From Methylacidimicrobium cyclopophantes (GTDB taxonomy: Bacteria > Verrucomicrobiota > Verrucomicrobiia > Methylacidiphilales > Methylacidiphilaceae): 42,081 bases of DNA. Where the stretch lies: assembly GCF_902143385.2 (NCBI RefSeq), contig NZ_CABFUZ020000122.1, positions 1 to 42,081 on the forward strand, read 5' to 3'. Positions 8,459 to 16,439 of the stretch are shown piece after piece. How positions within the stretch are numbered: the stretch's first letter is position 1; every line of letters begins with the position of its first letter. The translations under genes were made by a program, and so were the position numbers. A model generated the notes under the pieces. It did not search any database, was not told the origin of the DNA, and saw nothing but the letters and a program-made list of their open reading frames with translations.

Positions 8459-9454
8459 GTGGAGATCTTCGCTTCCAAAAAAACGTCTCCTTCCGCACCC
8501 GGGAAGCGGGTGGAAGCCAATCACCGATCGGCTCAATCGGAGGCATCTATTGCCGATTCGCCTCCGTCGGAGCGGGGGACGGCTCAAAGCAGAAGGGACG
8601 TAGGGGAGGCTGCTCCTGCAAAATGGAGGACTTCGGCTCGATCGATCGAGCTCTCGCCGGATCGGCCGCTCATCATGGGCATCCTCAATCTCACTCCCGA
8701 TTCCTTTTCCGATCGTGGGCGACGGCGTTCAGCAGAGGAGGCGGCGGAGGAAGCGCAGCGCATGGAGGAGATCGGAGTTGACCTGGTGGACTTCGGAGCG
8801 GAGTCGACGCGGCCTGGGGCGGACCCGGTTTCGGAAGAGGAGGAGTTACGCAGGCTGCTCCCGGCCTTGGAACGAGCCGCTGGAAGGCTTACCGTCCCGA
8901 TCTCGGTCGATACGTACAAGGGAAGCGTAGCCCGAGCCGCTCTTAGAGAGGGGGCGGAGATCGTCAACGACGTCTCTGGAGGGAAGTGGGATACGGGTGT
9001 GTGGGAGGCGGTGAGGGAGTTCGGGGCGGGTTATGTCTTGGTCCATTCCCGAGGTCGGCCGAAAACCATGCATGCGGATGCCGTCTATCGGGACGTCGTC
9101 CGGGAAGTAAAGGAGGAGATGCGGGCTCGTCTGGCGCACTGCGTGGAATCCGGCATTCCCCTTGAGGGAATCCTGTGCGACGTGGGGTTTGGATTTGCGA
9201 AGACGGTGGAGCAGAACTGGACGCTGCTTCGAAACCTGCCCGTTTTTGCCGAAATGGGGCGACCACTCCTGGTGGGCGTTTCGCGGAAGAGTTTTCTTCG
9301 GGAGCTCGTCGGAGAAAGGGACCAAGATACGGCGAGTGTGGTAGCGGAAATCCTGGCTTCGACCAAAGGCGCGGCGGTCTGGAGGGTCCATGACGTGGAC
9401 GGGGCGATCGCCGCCCGGAAGGTCTTTTCCGCCCTGCAGGGAGGTTTCCGGTGA
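8459..9454 (+). CDS. folP: Dihydropteroate synthase
   Basis: Condenses 6-hydroxymethyl-dihydropterin pyrophosphate with p-aminobenzoate to make dihydropteroate in folate synthesis; the sulfonamide target. Family signatures are clear: MGILNLTPDSFSD, DFGAESTRPGA, ISVDTYKGSVARAALREGA with VNDVSGG, and LVGVSRKSFL near the end. The usual DPGxGFGK reads DVGFGFAK here, a mild divergence. From the first GTG (8459) the protein is 331 residues, about 60 longer than typical; the extra N-terminus is low-complexity and may not be translated. An in-frame GTG at 8510 is an alternative start. The stop overlaps the cdaA start as GTGA. folP next to glmM is known from proteobacteria, and folP next to diadenylate cyclase genes occurs in other phyla. 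Confidence 0.92.
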   Translation: MEIFASKKTSPSAPGKRVEANHRSAQSEASIADSPPSERGTAQSRRDVGEAAPAKWRTSARSIELSPDRPLIMGILNLTPDSFSDRGRRRSAEEAAEEAQRMEEIGVDLVDFGAESTRPGADPVSEEEELRRLLPALERAAGRLTVPISVDTYKGSVARAALREGAEIVNDVSGGKWDTGVWEAVREFGAGYVLVHSRGRPKTMHADAVYRDVVREVKEEMRARLAHCVESGIPLEGILCDVGFGFAKTVEQNWTLLRNLPVFAEMGRPLLVGVSRKSFLRELVGERDQDTASVVAEILASTKGAAVWRVHDVDGAIAARKVFSALQGGFR

Positions 9455-10194
9455 AGGCTTACGGGTTGCCTCTCTCCTGGGTGGCGGAGATCCTCATCAT
9501 CGCCGTCGTCATTTATCAGGTCTGGAAGCTTTTGCAGGGGACGCGCGGGGTGCAGGTATTGACCGGACTCTTGATCGTCCTCGTGGTGCTCACCCTCTTT
9601 TCCACGGTTCTCCACTTGCGGGTCGTCACTGAATTGATTCGCCTCTTTTCTCCCTCCTTTTTCGTCGCGCTCGTGGTTCTCTTTCAGCCCGAACTGCGGC
9701 AGGTGCTCGCCGAAGTGGGACGCCGGAGTGTCACAAGTTCGGGTCGGCAGCAGCAGGCGGAAGTGATCGAGCATATCGTTAATGCGGCGGAAATTTGCCA
9801 GCGGGAGCGTTTCGGAGCCCTGATCTCCTTGGAACGGGAAGATCTCTACCGACCGGCTCGAGATACGGGGACCATCCTGGACGCGAAGTTAAGCGCGGAT
9901 CTCCTGGTAACGACCTTCTATCCGCGGACTCCTCTCCATGACGGCGGCGTGGTCATTCGGGAGAATCGCCTCGTCGTCGCGGCTGCGGTTTTCCCGTTGA
10001 GCGAAACCGAGAGGCTCGAGCGTCCTCTGGGGCTGCGTCATCGAGCGGCGTTGGGTTTAAGCGAGATGACCGACGCCGTCGTGATCGTGGTATCCGAGGA
10101 GACGGGCGTCATTTCCATTGCCTTGGAGGGCAAGCTGGAACGTCACTTCGATCCGGATCGGCTGCGCGCACGATTGACGGAGATCCTTGTTTAG
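9451..10194 (+). CDS. cdaA: Membrane diadenylate cyclase (c-di-AMP synthase)
   Basis: A 247-residue CdaA/DacA-type enzyme that makes cyclic di-AMP from two ATP. Three hydrophobic helices (about 10-26, 35-54, 64-80) are followed by the DAC domain. The catalytic-site motifs are DGG at 164-166 (in LHDGGVVIR; the usual text is DGA) and RHR at 196-198 (GLRHRAALGLSE). FQPELRQVLAEVGR is the standard linker. The GTG start lies in a GTGA overlap with folP. Downstream come a CdaR-like stub and glmM, the same order as the cdaA-cdaR-glmM operon of Firmicutes. In those systems c-di-AMP controls potassium and turgor, and CdaR and GlmM modulate CdaA. A similar role here is inference. Confidence 0.93.
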   Translation: MKAYGLPLSWVAEILIIAVVIYQVWKLLQGTRGVQVLTGLLIVLVVLTLFSTVLHLRVVTELIRLFSPSFFVALVVLFQPELRQVLAEVGRRSVTSSGRQQQAEVIEHIVNAAEICQRERFGALISLEREDLYRPARDTGTILDAKLSADLLVTTFYPRTPLHDGGVVIRENRLVVAAAVFPLSETERLERPLGLRHRAALGLSEMTDAVVIVVSEETGVISIALEGKLERHFDPDRLRARLTEILV

Positions 10195-10226
10195 TCGAAC
10201 AATGCGCTCCGAAACGCAAAGAGAGG

Positions 10227-10364
10227 ATGGGCGTGCTGCTGCATAACTGGAAACAGAAGCTCATTTCCCTGATCCTCGCGATCGCTGTTTGGGCGATCCT
10301 CCGCGAGTCGATTGAGCCGGGGTCGATCGACCAGATTCTCTCTTCGCTTGGGCTCGCCAAGTGA
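10227..10364 (+). CDS. 45-residue CdaR/YbbR-like membrane anchor, lacking YbbR domains
   Basis: A short open frame: ATG 10227 (preceded by GAGAGG) to TGA 10362-10364. It reads MGVLLHNWKQKLISLILAIA, then VWAILRESIEPGSIDQILSS and GLAK. The pattern N-W-K-x-K-L-x-S-L-x-L-A-x-x-x-W is the N-terminal membrane anchor of YbbR/CdaR proteins. It sits between cdaA and glmM, exactly where cdaR is found in other genomes, and its stop overlaps a GTG of glmM as GTGA. CdaR normally continues with three or four extracytoplasmic YbbR repeats; none follow here, and the stop leads directly into glmM. It is either a reduced CdaR that still anchors or regulates CdaA, or the remnant of a decayed gene. Coding status is supported by position, spacing and motif, not by length. 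Confidence 0.7.
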   Translation: MGVLLHNWKQKLISLILAIAVWAILRESIEPGSIDQILSSLGLAK

Positions 10365-10378
10365 TCCAGGGTGAGGGC

Positions 10379-11749
10379 ATGAGAGAATCCGCACGACGAC
10401 TTTTCGGAACCGATGGCATTCGGGGTACGGCGAATCGGCATCCGCTCACCCCGACGGTTGCCGTCGCCGTGGGCGCAATCGCCGCTGATACTCTGGCGGC
10501 GGGGAAAAAGAGGAAGATCGTTGTGGGACGCGATCCTCGCATTTCGAGCGAGCTGCTGGAATCGGCGTTGGTCGCGGGGATTCTTTCCGCCGGCGTAGAT
10601 GCGGTGCGTCTCGGTGTGCTGCCGACACCAGCGGTGGGCGAGCTGGCAAGACAGACCGGCGCTGCGGGGGGAGTGATGATCAGCGCCTCGCACAATCCAT
10701 TTCCGGACAACGGCATCAAGCTTTTCGGAGAGGACGGGGCGAAGGTTTCGGAGGAGACCGAAGAAGAGATTGCCCGGCGTCTTGGTGATTATCCGTGGAC
10801 CTCTTCGGAAGGGCCCGTCGGTGCACTGGTCGGGCGCCTCCAGCCGCTTCCGCGGGCGCGAGAGCTTTATCTGGAATTGCTCCGGAGCCGATGGCCGGCA
10901 GGGGCGGATCTCTCCCGGCTGCGGATCGTGGTGGATGCGGCGAACGGAGCGGTCTCGGAACTCGTGAGTCCGCTTTTTGCTTCTCTGGGAGGGGACCCGT
11001 ATATCTTTTCGGCCAGTCCCAACGGCCTCAATATCAACCTTGGTTGTGGCAGCATGCATCCGGAGAGGCTTGCCGAGCTCGTCCGGCTTGCGAATGCCGA
11101 CGTCGGCTTGGCCCTCGACGGGGACGGGGATCGTCTTCTCTGTTGCGACCATCGGGGAGAGGTCTTGGACGGGGATGATCTTCTGGCAATCTTGACTCTT
11201 GACTATCAACGTCGCGAGGTTCTTGCCAATCGGACCGTAGCGACCACCGTGATGAGCAATCTTGGACTCGATCGGATGTTGCAGGAGGCAGGAGTCCGAG
11301 TCGTTCGAACCCCGGTCGGCGATCGGCACGTAGCGGCAGCCATGCGTGCCCAGGGGCTCAACCTCGGCGGTGAGCAATCGGGGCATCTTTTGCTCTTGGA
11401 TCAGGCGGCGAGCGCCGACGGATTGCGTGCGGGATTGGAAATTCTCCGCATCATCCTCACCACAGGGCGGCCTCTCGCGGAGCTCCGCCAATGCCTGCGC
11501 AAATATCCGCAGCAGCAAATCAGCTTGGCCGTGCGGGAAAAGAAGCCTCTGGAGTCGATGCCGAACGTAGAGTCGGCGATCGCCGAAGCGGAACGGGGAT
11601 TGGGGACCGAAGGGCGCATCCTTCTCCGCTATTCTGGAACCGAACCGAAAATCCGCTTGCTGATCGAAGGTCCCGATCCTGAGGCGTTGGAGAAGTGGAA
11701 AGAGCGGCTGCTTCTCGCACTCCGACACGAGGAAATTTTGCTCTCCTAA
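10379..11749 (+). CDS. glmM: Phosphoglucosamine mutase
   Basis: A 456-residue enzyme that interconverts glucosamine-6-phosphate and glucosamine-1-phosphate, feeding UDP-GlcNAc for peptidoglycan and LPS. FGTDGIRG opens the protein, the phosphoserine loop ISASHNPFPDNGIK places the active Ser at 104, a DGDGDR metal-binding loop is present, and the C-terminal phosphate-binding RYSGTEPKIR is intact. I prefer ATG 10379 because GGGTGAGG lies just upstream; GTG 10361, which overlaps the preceding stub as GTGA, would add six residues. In Firmicutes GlmM binds and inhibits CdaA, so its place downstream of cdaA may be functional. Its 3' end overlaps the convergent LolA-like gene by four bases. Confidence 0.96.
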   Translation: MRESARRLFGTDGIRGTANRHPLTPTVAVAVGAIAADTLAAGKKRKIVVGRDPRISSELLESALVAGILSAGVDAVRLGVLPTPAVGELARQTGAAGGVMISASHNPFPDNGIKLFGEDGAKVSEETEEEIARRLGDYPWTSSEGPVGALVGRLQPLPRARELYLELLRSRWPAGADLSRLRIVVDAANGAVSELVSPLFASLGGDPYIFSASPNGLNINLGCGSMHPERLAELVRLANADVGLALDGDGDRLLCCDHRGEVLDGDDLLAILTLDYQRREVLANRTVATTVMSNLGLDRMLQEAGVRVVRTPVGDRHVAAAMRAQGLNLGGEQSGHLLLLDQAASADGLRAGLEILRIILTTGRPLAELRQCLRKYPQQQISLAVREKKPLESMPNVESAIAEAERGLGTEGRILLRYSGTEPKIRLLIEGPDPEALEKWKERLLLALRHEEILLS

Positions 11750-12594
11750 TGAGGAAGCCGTTGGGTGACGCTCGGTGAGCCGACCCAGGATCCTCTCTCA
11801 GCCCCATGTCCGCTCGTCTCGGGAGGCAGCGGTTCCCCGCGGCGGATATTGATGAAAGTACGGGAGGAGCCCTCTTTTTTCGGATCGAAGGACGAAACTT
11901 GCATTTCCTTGATCACGTAGGCCTCCCCGATCCGTTGGACGCCGTTTACTTCCAGCCTCTTGATCAATTCCCCGGCTCCGTTGAAACCGTCGGCGCGCAA
12001 AAGGGCGTAATACTCGGCGGCGATCCAATACCGCACCTTGGCATAGGCGCTGGTTCCGCGAGGCGGAACGGCGTCGAAGGCCCAGGCCGTCAGAGTCTTC
12101 ACGTGGTCGGTCCCCAGAGATTGGACATGATCCCACCGCATAAAATCGAGGCAAAGATCCTCGTAGGTGATGTCCGTGTCCAAGATCGGACTCAGCCGGG
12201 CTCGACCGGAAACCGGCTGCCACGGCTCTCTCTTTTGTCTGCGTCGCTCGATCAAGCTCCGCTCCGGTTGGATCTCGACTCGAATTTGAAACGGTAGGTT
12301 TTCGAATTCGTAAATCATTTTGCGATCATGAAGAATGAGTTGGATCGGGTAACTCTCCCGCTCCGACTCGATCACCCCATGCAAGGCGAAATCCTGGAGT
12401 CGGAAATTTCTCCAAAAGCGGCCTTGCAGAAATTCGAGCGGGGGACAGGGCTTGGCGGGATCGGGCGTCGCGAAGGTGGACTGCGTCAATCCTGACATCG
12501 AGAGGAGACTTATCACCAGAACGAACGCGGGTTTGGCGAGCGGCCTTAGAGGAGAGAACCGGCGCTTCCAAGCGGCTACTTCTTTCATACGCAC
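11746..12594 (-). CDS. Exported LolA-like (outer-membrane lipoprotein-sorting type) protein
   Basis: A 282-residue protein; the GTG at 12594 or the ATG at 12588 could start it, both without a clear Shine-Dalgarno. Residues about 18-42 form a signal peptide. The rest resembles the LolA-like beta-barrel fold of proteins annotated outer membrane lipoprotein-sorting protein: LRPL-type N-terminus, a lipid-sheet pattern MIYEFENLPFQIRVEI, SPILDTDITYEDLCLDFMRW, then WIAAEYYALLRADGFNGAGELIKRLEV and a final IKEMQVSSFDP with RTFINIR. Such proteins are presumed to bind acyl chains or lipoproteins in the periplasm; no partner gene is visible here. The tail is polar and unremarkable. Its stop overlaps that of glmM on the other strand. 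Confidence 0.65.
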   Translation of the reverse strand: MRMKEVAAWKRRFSPLRPLAKPAFVLVISLLSMSGLTQSTFATPDPAKPCPPLEFLQGRFWRNFRLQDFALHGVIESERESYPIQLILHDRKMIYEFENLPFQIRVEIQPERSLIERRRQKREPWQPVSGRARLSPILDTDITYEDLCLDFMRWDHVQSLGTDHVKTLTAWAFDAVPPRGTSAYAKVRYWIAAEYYALLRADGFNGAGELIKRLEVNGVQRIGEAYVIKEMQVSSFDPKKEGSSRTFINIRRGEPLPPETSGHGAERGSWVGSPSVTQRLPH

Positions 12595-12723
12595 ACTGGT
12601 GATGAATCTACCCTCGATCTCTTCTCGTTTCCAAAGGGAATGCGGTTTGGCCTGAATGGAGACTGGCTGCCGGTCCGATTCTCACGATCGTTGCGTTACG
12701 GGATGCGGGCAACGGACTCTCGG

Positions 12724-14256
12724 TTACTCTCCCCATATCCGCCGATCGAGCGAGCGAAAACCGATCGCCTCCGCCAGATCTTCTTCCCGTAGCTCTTCGC
12801 GACCAGCGAGATCGGCGATCGTCCGGGCGACCTTGAGGACGCGGTGAAAAGCACGAGCCGAAAGACCGAGATCCGAAAGCGCGGCGGAGAGGAAGCTTGC
12901 GCACGTCGGGGAGAGGACACAGAAGCGCGCGATTTCCCGAGGGCCCATGCGAGCATTGTTGTGGATTTTTCGACGGCCCGAGAGTCTTTGAGCCTGGATC
13001 GCCCGAGCCCGTTCGACGCGGTCTCGAATCGAAGCCGAGCTCTCTGCGAATTCCTCTCGAAGCAGAATCTTCTGATCGACGGCGGGAACCTCCACGTGCA
13101 GGTCGATTCGGTCGAGAAGCGGGCCCGAGATTCGATGCAGATAGCGGCGCATGGCGGCGGGGGAGCATTTCCCGCGGGCGGCATCGTCGAAACCTCCGGT
13201 GGGTGAGGGATTCATCGCGGCGACCAGCATGAAACCCGCAGGGAACGTCACGGTTCCCACGGCCCGGGAAATCGTGAGCTTGCCGTCCTCCAATGGCTGT
13301 CGGAGCGCCTCGAGGGCATTCCTGCTGAATTCGGGAAGCTCGTCGAGAAAAAGAACGCCATGGTGGGCCAAACTCACCTCGCCGGGCAAGAGGCGGGGAC
13401 CTCCCCCGACCAGCCCGGCATCGGAAGTGGAGTGATGGGGAGCACGAAACGGCCGGTAACGGAGCAGACCCTCCCCATTGGGAAGCAGGCCGGCGACGCT
13501 GTGGATGCGGGTCGCTTCGATCGATTCATCCAAGGTCATAGGCGGGAAGATCGACGGGATTCGTTGGGCGAGCATCGATTTTCCGCTTCCCGGGGGACCG
13601 ATGAGCAGCACATTGTGCCCACCGGCAACGGCGATCTCCAGGGCTCGTTTCGCGGCGAGCTGGCCCTTGACGTCAGCGAAATCGAGCTCGGGAGAAGGCT
13701 CGGGGGGCGAAGGAGGAGTCCATCCGCCCCACTGAGGCGAGGCTTCCGGATCTCGGAGAACGGCGGCGGCCTCCGCCAGAGAAGTTGCTGCGTGAACCCG
13801 GATGCCTTCCACGACCGCGGCTTCGGGCGCGTTGGCCGCTGGAAGCAGGACATGCTTCGCCCGCCGCCGCTTGGCCTCCATAACGGCCGGCAGAACCCCG
13901 CGGACGGGCCGAAGCTCGCCGGAGAGAGCGAGTTCCCCGAGGGCCCAAAAATCCCCGATCTGCGGGCTCACCAATTGATCGGTGGCACCGAGCACCGCGA
14001 GAGCGATGGGGAGGTCGAAGCTGGGCCCTTCCTTCCGGAGATCGGCTGGCGCCAAGTTGATCGTCGTGCGACCGGCCGGGGATCGGAATCCGGCATTTTG
14101 GAGCGCTGTGGAGACCCGGTGGAGGCTTTCCCGCACAGCCGCATCCGGCAGTCCGACCACCCGCGTCAAGAACGCACCGGGAGAGTTGTCGACCTCCACT
14201 TCGACGCGCAAAGCCTCCACCCCCCAAAGCGCCGCGGAAAAAATTCGAGCGAGCAT
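12724..14256 (-). CDS. comM: ComM/YifB family Mg-chelatase-like AAA+ ATPase
   Basis: A 510-residue ComM homologue. In naturally competent bacteria ComM is a hexameric helicase that extends branch migration of incoming DNA. I start at ATG 14256 (MLARIFSAALWGVEA), the usual first residues; the open frame reaches further but without homology. The N-terminal Lon-like fold carries VVGLPDAAVRES and NLAPADLRKEG; the AAA+ core has Walker A LLIGPPGSGKSML and Walker B FLDELPEF, and GPLLDRIDLHVEVP is typical. The zinc-ribbon stretch that usually reads NPCPCGY has become NPSPTGG, with only one Cys left in KCSP. It is divergent from the LysM gene. Confidence 0.92.
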   Translation of the reverse strand: MLARIFSAALWGVEALRVEVEVDNSPGAFLTRVVGLPDAAVRESLHRVSTALQNAGFRSPAGRTTINLAPADLRKEGPSFDLPIALAVLGATDQLVSPQIGDFWALGELALSGELRPVRGVLPAVMEAKRRRAKHVLLPAANAPEAAVVEGIRVHAATSLAEAAAVLRDPEASPQWGGWTPPSPPEPSPELDFADVKGQLAAKRALEIAVAGGHNVLLIGPPGSGKSMLAQRIPSIFPPMTLDESIEATRIHSVAGLLPNGEGLLRYRPFRAPHHSTSDAGLVGGGPRLLPGEVSLAHHGVLFLDELPEFSRNALEALRQPLEDGKLTISRAVGTVTFPAGFMLVAAMNPSPTGGFDDAARGKCSPAAMRRYLHRISGPLLDRIDLHVEVPAVDQKILLREEFAESSASIRDRVERARAIQAQRLSGRRKIHNNARMGPREIARFCVLSPTCASFLSAALSDLGLSARAFHRVLKVARTIADLAGREELREEDLAEAIGFRSLDRRIWGE

Positions 14257-14326
14257 GCGGGCGCGGATTTTGCCATTTTTTCGAGAAATCGGGAAGGTTC
14301 CGTCTTCTCTTGTCGTCAAAGCAATT

Positions 14327-14332
14327 TATTAT
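14327..14332 (+). promoter_or_regulatory. Candidate -10 element giving a leaderless LysM mRNA
   Basis: TATTAT (five of six matches to TATAAT) ends six bases before the ATG at 14339, and no Shine-Dalgarno is present. No good -35 box is seen at the standard distance, so this is tentative. Confidence 0.35.
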
Positions 14333-14338
14333 GGGCTC

Positions 14339-14746
14339 ATGCGTATCAAGGTTTTTCGCGTCTTTGCGTGTTTGGGATCGATCGCCCTGCTTTTCGGCGG
14401 AGCAATGGCTCGCTCTGCTCATGCCCAGGAGGCAGCTTCCCCTCCCTCGGCTTCTGCCACGGAGGCTGCCGCGTCTTCCGAGGCTCCGGCAGAGCCCCCT
14501 CCTCCGGGGTCGACGAAGTACACCGTGAAGCAGGGAGATTCCCTTTGGAAGATCGGCCGGAAGTTCAAGGTGACCGTCGACGAGCTTCGCAAGGTGAACG
14601 GCTTGAAGAGCGATCGCCTGCAAATTGGTCAGGAGCTGATCGTCCCCCCTTCTCCGGCGGGGAAGAAAAAGAAGGAGGAAGCGGGGCTTCCCTCCGGGAC
14701 TCCTATGCCTCCTTCCACGCCGAATCCGCCCGCCGAGAAGCAATAG
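14339..14746 (+). CDS. Exported LysM-domain protein
   Basis: A 135-residue protein with a signal peptide (about 1-29, ending AHAQ), an Ala/Ser/Pro-rich linker, one LysM domain at about 60-103 (YTVKQGDSLWKIGRKFKVTV to LQIGQELIVP) and a Lys- then Pro-rich tail. LysM binds N-acetylglucosamine in peptidoglycan. No catalytic domain is attached, so it is likely a cell-wall binding or structural protein of the periplasm. The start at 14339 gives the signal peptide directly; the codons upstream in the same frame are antisense to comM and unlikely to be used. Monocistronic: the next gene begins 290 bases downstream. Confidence 0.85.
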   Translation: MRIKVFRVFACLGSIALLFGGAMARSAHAQEAASPPSASATEAAASSEAPAEPPPPGSTKYTVKQGDSLWKIGRKFKVTVDELRKVNGLKSDRLQIGQELIVPPSPAGKKKKEEAGLPSGTPMPPSTPNPPAEKQ

Positions 14747-15035
14747 GACGAAAGCTGGCGGAAGAGCCGCTCTCTCCAAGGGGTCGGTGGCCATTGGTCG
14801 AGCGTGGGGATCGAAGCGGTTCGGACATTGAATCCGAGCTTGCGGCGGGCATTGGTCCACTCTGGCTGTGTCCTGGGGCTACGCGGACTTTCCTTCGCAA
14901 CATCCGTAGACGATCGCCCGAGCGGATTTCCGGAAGCAGCCTCTCGGAGGGATTGCGTGGTGAATTTCTGCGAGCGGGGCAATTCGAAGGTGTTCTTGTC
15001 GATCCATTCATGTAATCTAAACAAGAGAGGTCTTC
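14747..15035. other. 289-base intergenic region upstream of mtoX
   Basis: No gene, tRNA or convincing terminator is visible. Weak open frames on both strands have no recognisable protein features. GAGAGG six bases before ATG 15036 is the mtoX ribosome binding site, and TAATCT at 15013-15018 is a possible -10, without a matching -35. Confidence 0.5.
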
Positions 15036-16439
15036 ATGAAGTTTACGAGCCCCGATCCGACGTTCTATCCCTCCGCCCGTCTGGCAATGGAGGGGCCGAG
15101 GGAAGAGCTGGCTTATGTCGTAGCGCTCGCTGCGGATGGAGGCGGCCCAAGCGGAATTCCCGATGGGCTCGCCGTGGTCGATCTTGATCCGACGTCGGCC
15201 GGATACGGAACGATCGTCCACTGGCTCTCCGCTCCCACGGCCGGCGACGAGTTGCACCACTTCGGCTGGAATGCGTGCAGTTCCGCCCTCTGCCCCTACG
15301 CCCCTCATCCCCACTTGGAGCGACGGTATCTGATCATTCCGGGGATTCGATCATCTCGGATCTACGTTATCGATACGAAGGCGGATCCTCGTCGACCCGA
15401 GATCGTAAAGCGGATCGAGCCGGAGCAGCTGATCCGCAGAACCGGATACACCCGGCCGCATACCGTTCATTGCGGACCGGACGGCATCTACATCAGCGCC
15501 TTAGGCGATGGCAAGGGAGACGGACCGGGCGGCATTTTTCTTTTGGATCATTACTCGTTCGAGCCGCTTGGCCGCTGGGAGATCGATCGCGGGCCGCAAT
15601 TTTTTGCCTACGACTTCTGGTGGCATATCAATCAGGACATTTTGATCAGCAGCGAGTGGGGAGTGCCCTGGATGCTGGAAGACGGAGTATTGCCCGAGCA
15701 GCTCATGAAAGGCGCGTATGGGCGCGCGCTTCATGTTTGGGACATCCGGAAACGGCGGCACCTGCAAAAGCTCGATTTGGGTGAGGACCAGCAGATGGTG
15801 TTGGAGGTTCGGCCCGCCCACGATCCGCGGAAAACCTATGGCTTCACCGGAGTCGTTCTTTCTCTGAAGGATCTGTCGAGCTCCGTCTGGCTCTGGCACC
15901 GTGACGGCGACCGATGGGCGATCCAGAAGGTAATCGAGATTCCGGCGGAGCCTGCTCCGGAAGAGGAGCTACCCCCTCTTTTGAAGAGCTTTCGGGCGGT
16001 GCCGCCCTTGTTAACGGATCTCGATCTCTCGCTCGACGATCGTTTTCTCTACCTATCGTGTTGGGGAACGGGGGAACTCCTGCAATACGACGTAACAGAT
16101 CCTTTCCACCCGAAGCGAGTCAGCGGCCTTCGGTTGGGCGGAATTCGGCGAAGCGCCGCTCATCCGAGCTCACCCGAAAAGCCCCTCAACGGAGGTTGTC
16201 AAATGGTGGAGGTGAGCCGTGATGGGAAGCGTGTCTACTTGACGAACTCCCTTTACCGTGCCTGGGATGAGCAATTCTATCCGGCGGGCATTCGCGGTTG
16301 GATGGCTCTCGCCCATGCGGAGGAGGAAGGTCTTCGGTGGGATGAAAAGTTCTTTGTGGAGTTCCCCGCCACCCATCGACCGCATCAAATTCGGCTTCAG
16401 GGTGGAGACTGCTCCACCGACTCCTTTTGCTTCCCATGA
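15036..16439 (+). CDS. mtoX: Methanethiol oxidase (selenium-binding protein SBP56 family)
   Basis: A 467-residue SBP56-family protein. Characterised bacterial members oxidise methanethiol to formaldehyde, hydrogen sulfide and H2O2, with copper involved. Diagnostic segments are DELHHFGWNACSSALCPYAP (71-90, with the conserved Cys81), RYLIIPGIRSSRIYVIDTK, RPHTVHCGPDGIYISALGD, FFAYDFWWHINQDILISSEW, LLTDLDLSLDDRFLYLSCWG and RPHQIRLQGGDCSTDSFCFP. The many His/Cys/Asp residues fit the metal-binding propeller core. No signal peptide is seen; bacterial members are often reported as periplasmic, so location is open. The stop overlaps the downstream membrane-protein gene as ATGA. The products link to two neighbours: H2O2 to oxyR nearby, and methanethiol to sulfur metabolism. 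That link is inference. Confidence 0.93.
   Translation: MKFTSPDPTFYPSARLAMEGPREELAYVVALAADGGGPSGIPDGLAVVDLDPTSAGYGTIVHWLSAPTAGDELHHFGWNACSSALCPYAPHPHLERRYLIIPGIRSSRIYVIDTKADPRRPEIVKRIEPEQLIRRTGYTRPHTVHCGPDGIYISALGDGKGDGPGGIFLLDHYSFEPLGRWEIDRGPQFFAYDFWWHINQDILISSEWGVPWMLEDGVLPEQLMKGAYGRALHVWDIRKRRHLQKLDLGEDQQMVLEVRPAHDPRKTYGFTGVVLSLKDLSSSVWLWHRDGDRWAIQKVIEIPAEPAPEEELPPLLKSFRAVPPLLTDLDLSLDDRFLYLSCWGTGELLQYDVTDPFHPKRVSGLRLGGIRRSAAHPSSPEKPLNGGCQMVEVSRDGKRVYLTNSLYRAWDEQFYPAGIRGWMALAHAEEEGLRWDEKFFVEFPATHRPHQIRLQGGDCSTDSFCFP

Noticed and set aside
10109-11728. A 539-codon minus-strand frame opposite glmM
   Set aside because: It mirrors glmM codons; no domain, no sensible start; glmM has the complete family signature.
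13360-15015. A 551-codon + strand frame spanning comM, the LysM gene and the gap after it
   Set aside because: Antisense to comM and out of frame with the LysM protein; low-complexity Arg/Gly content.
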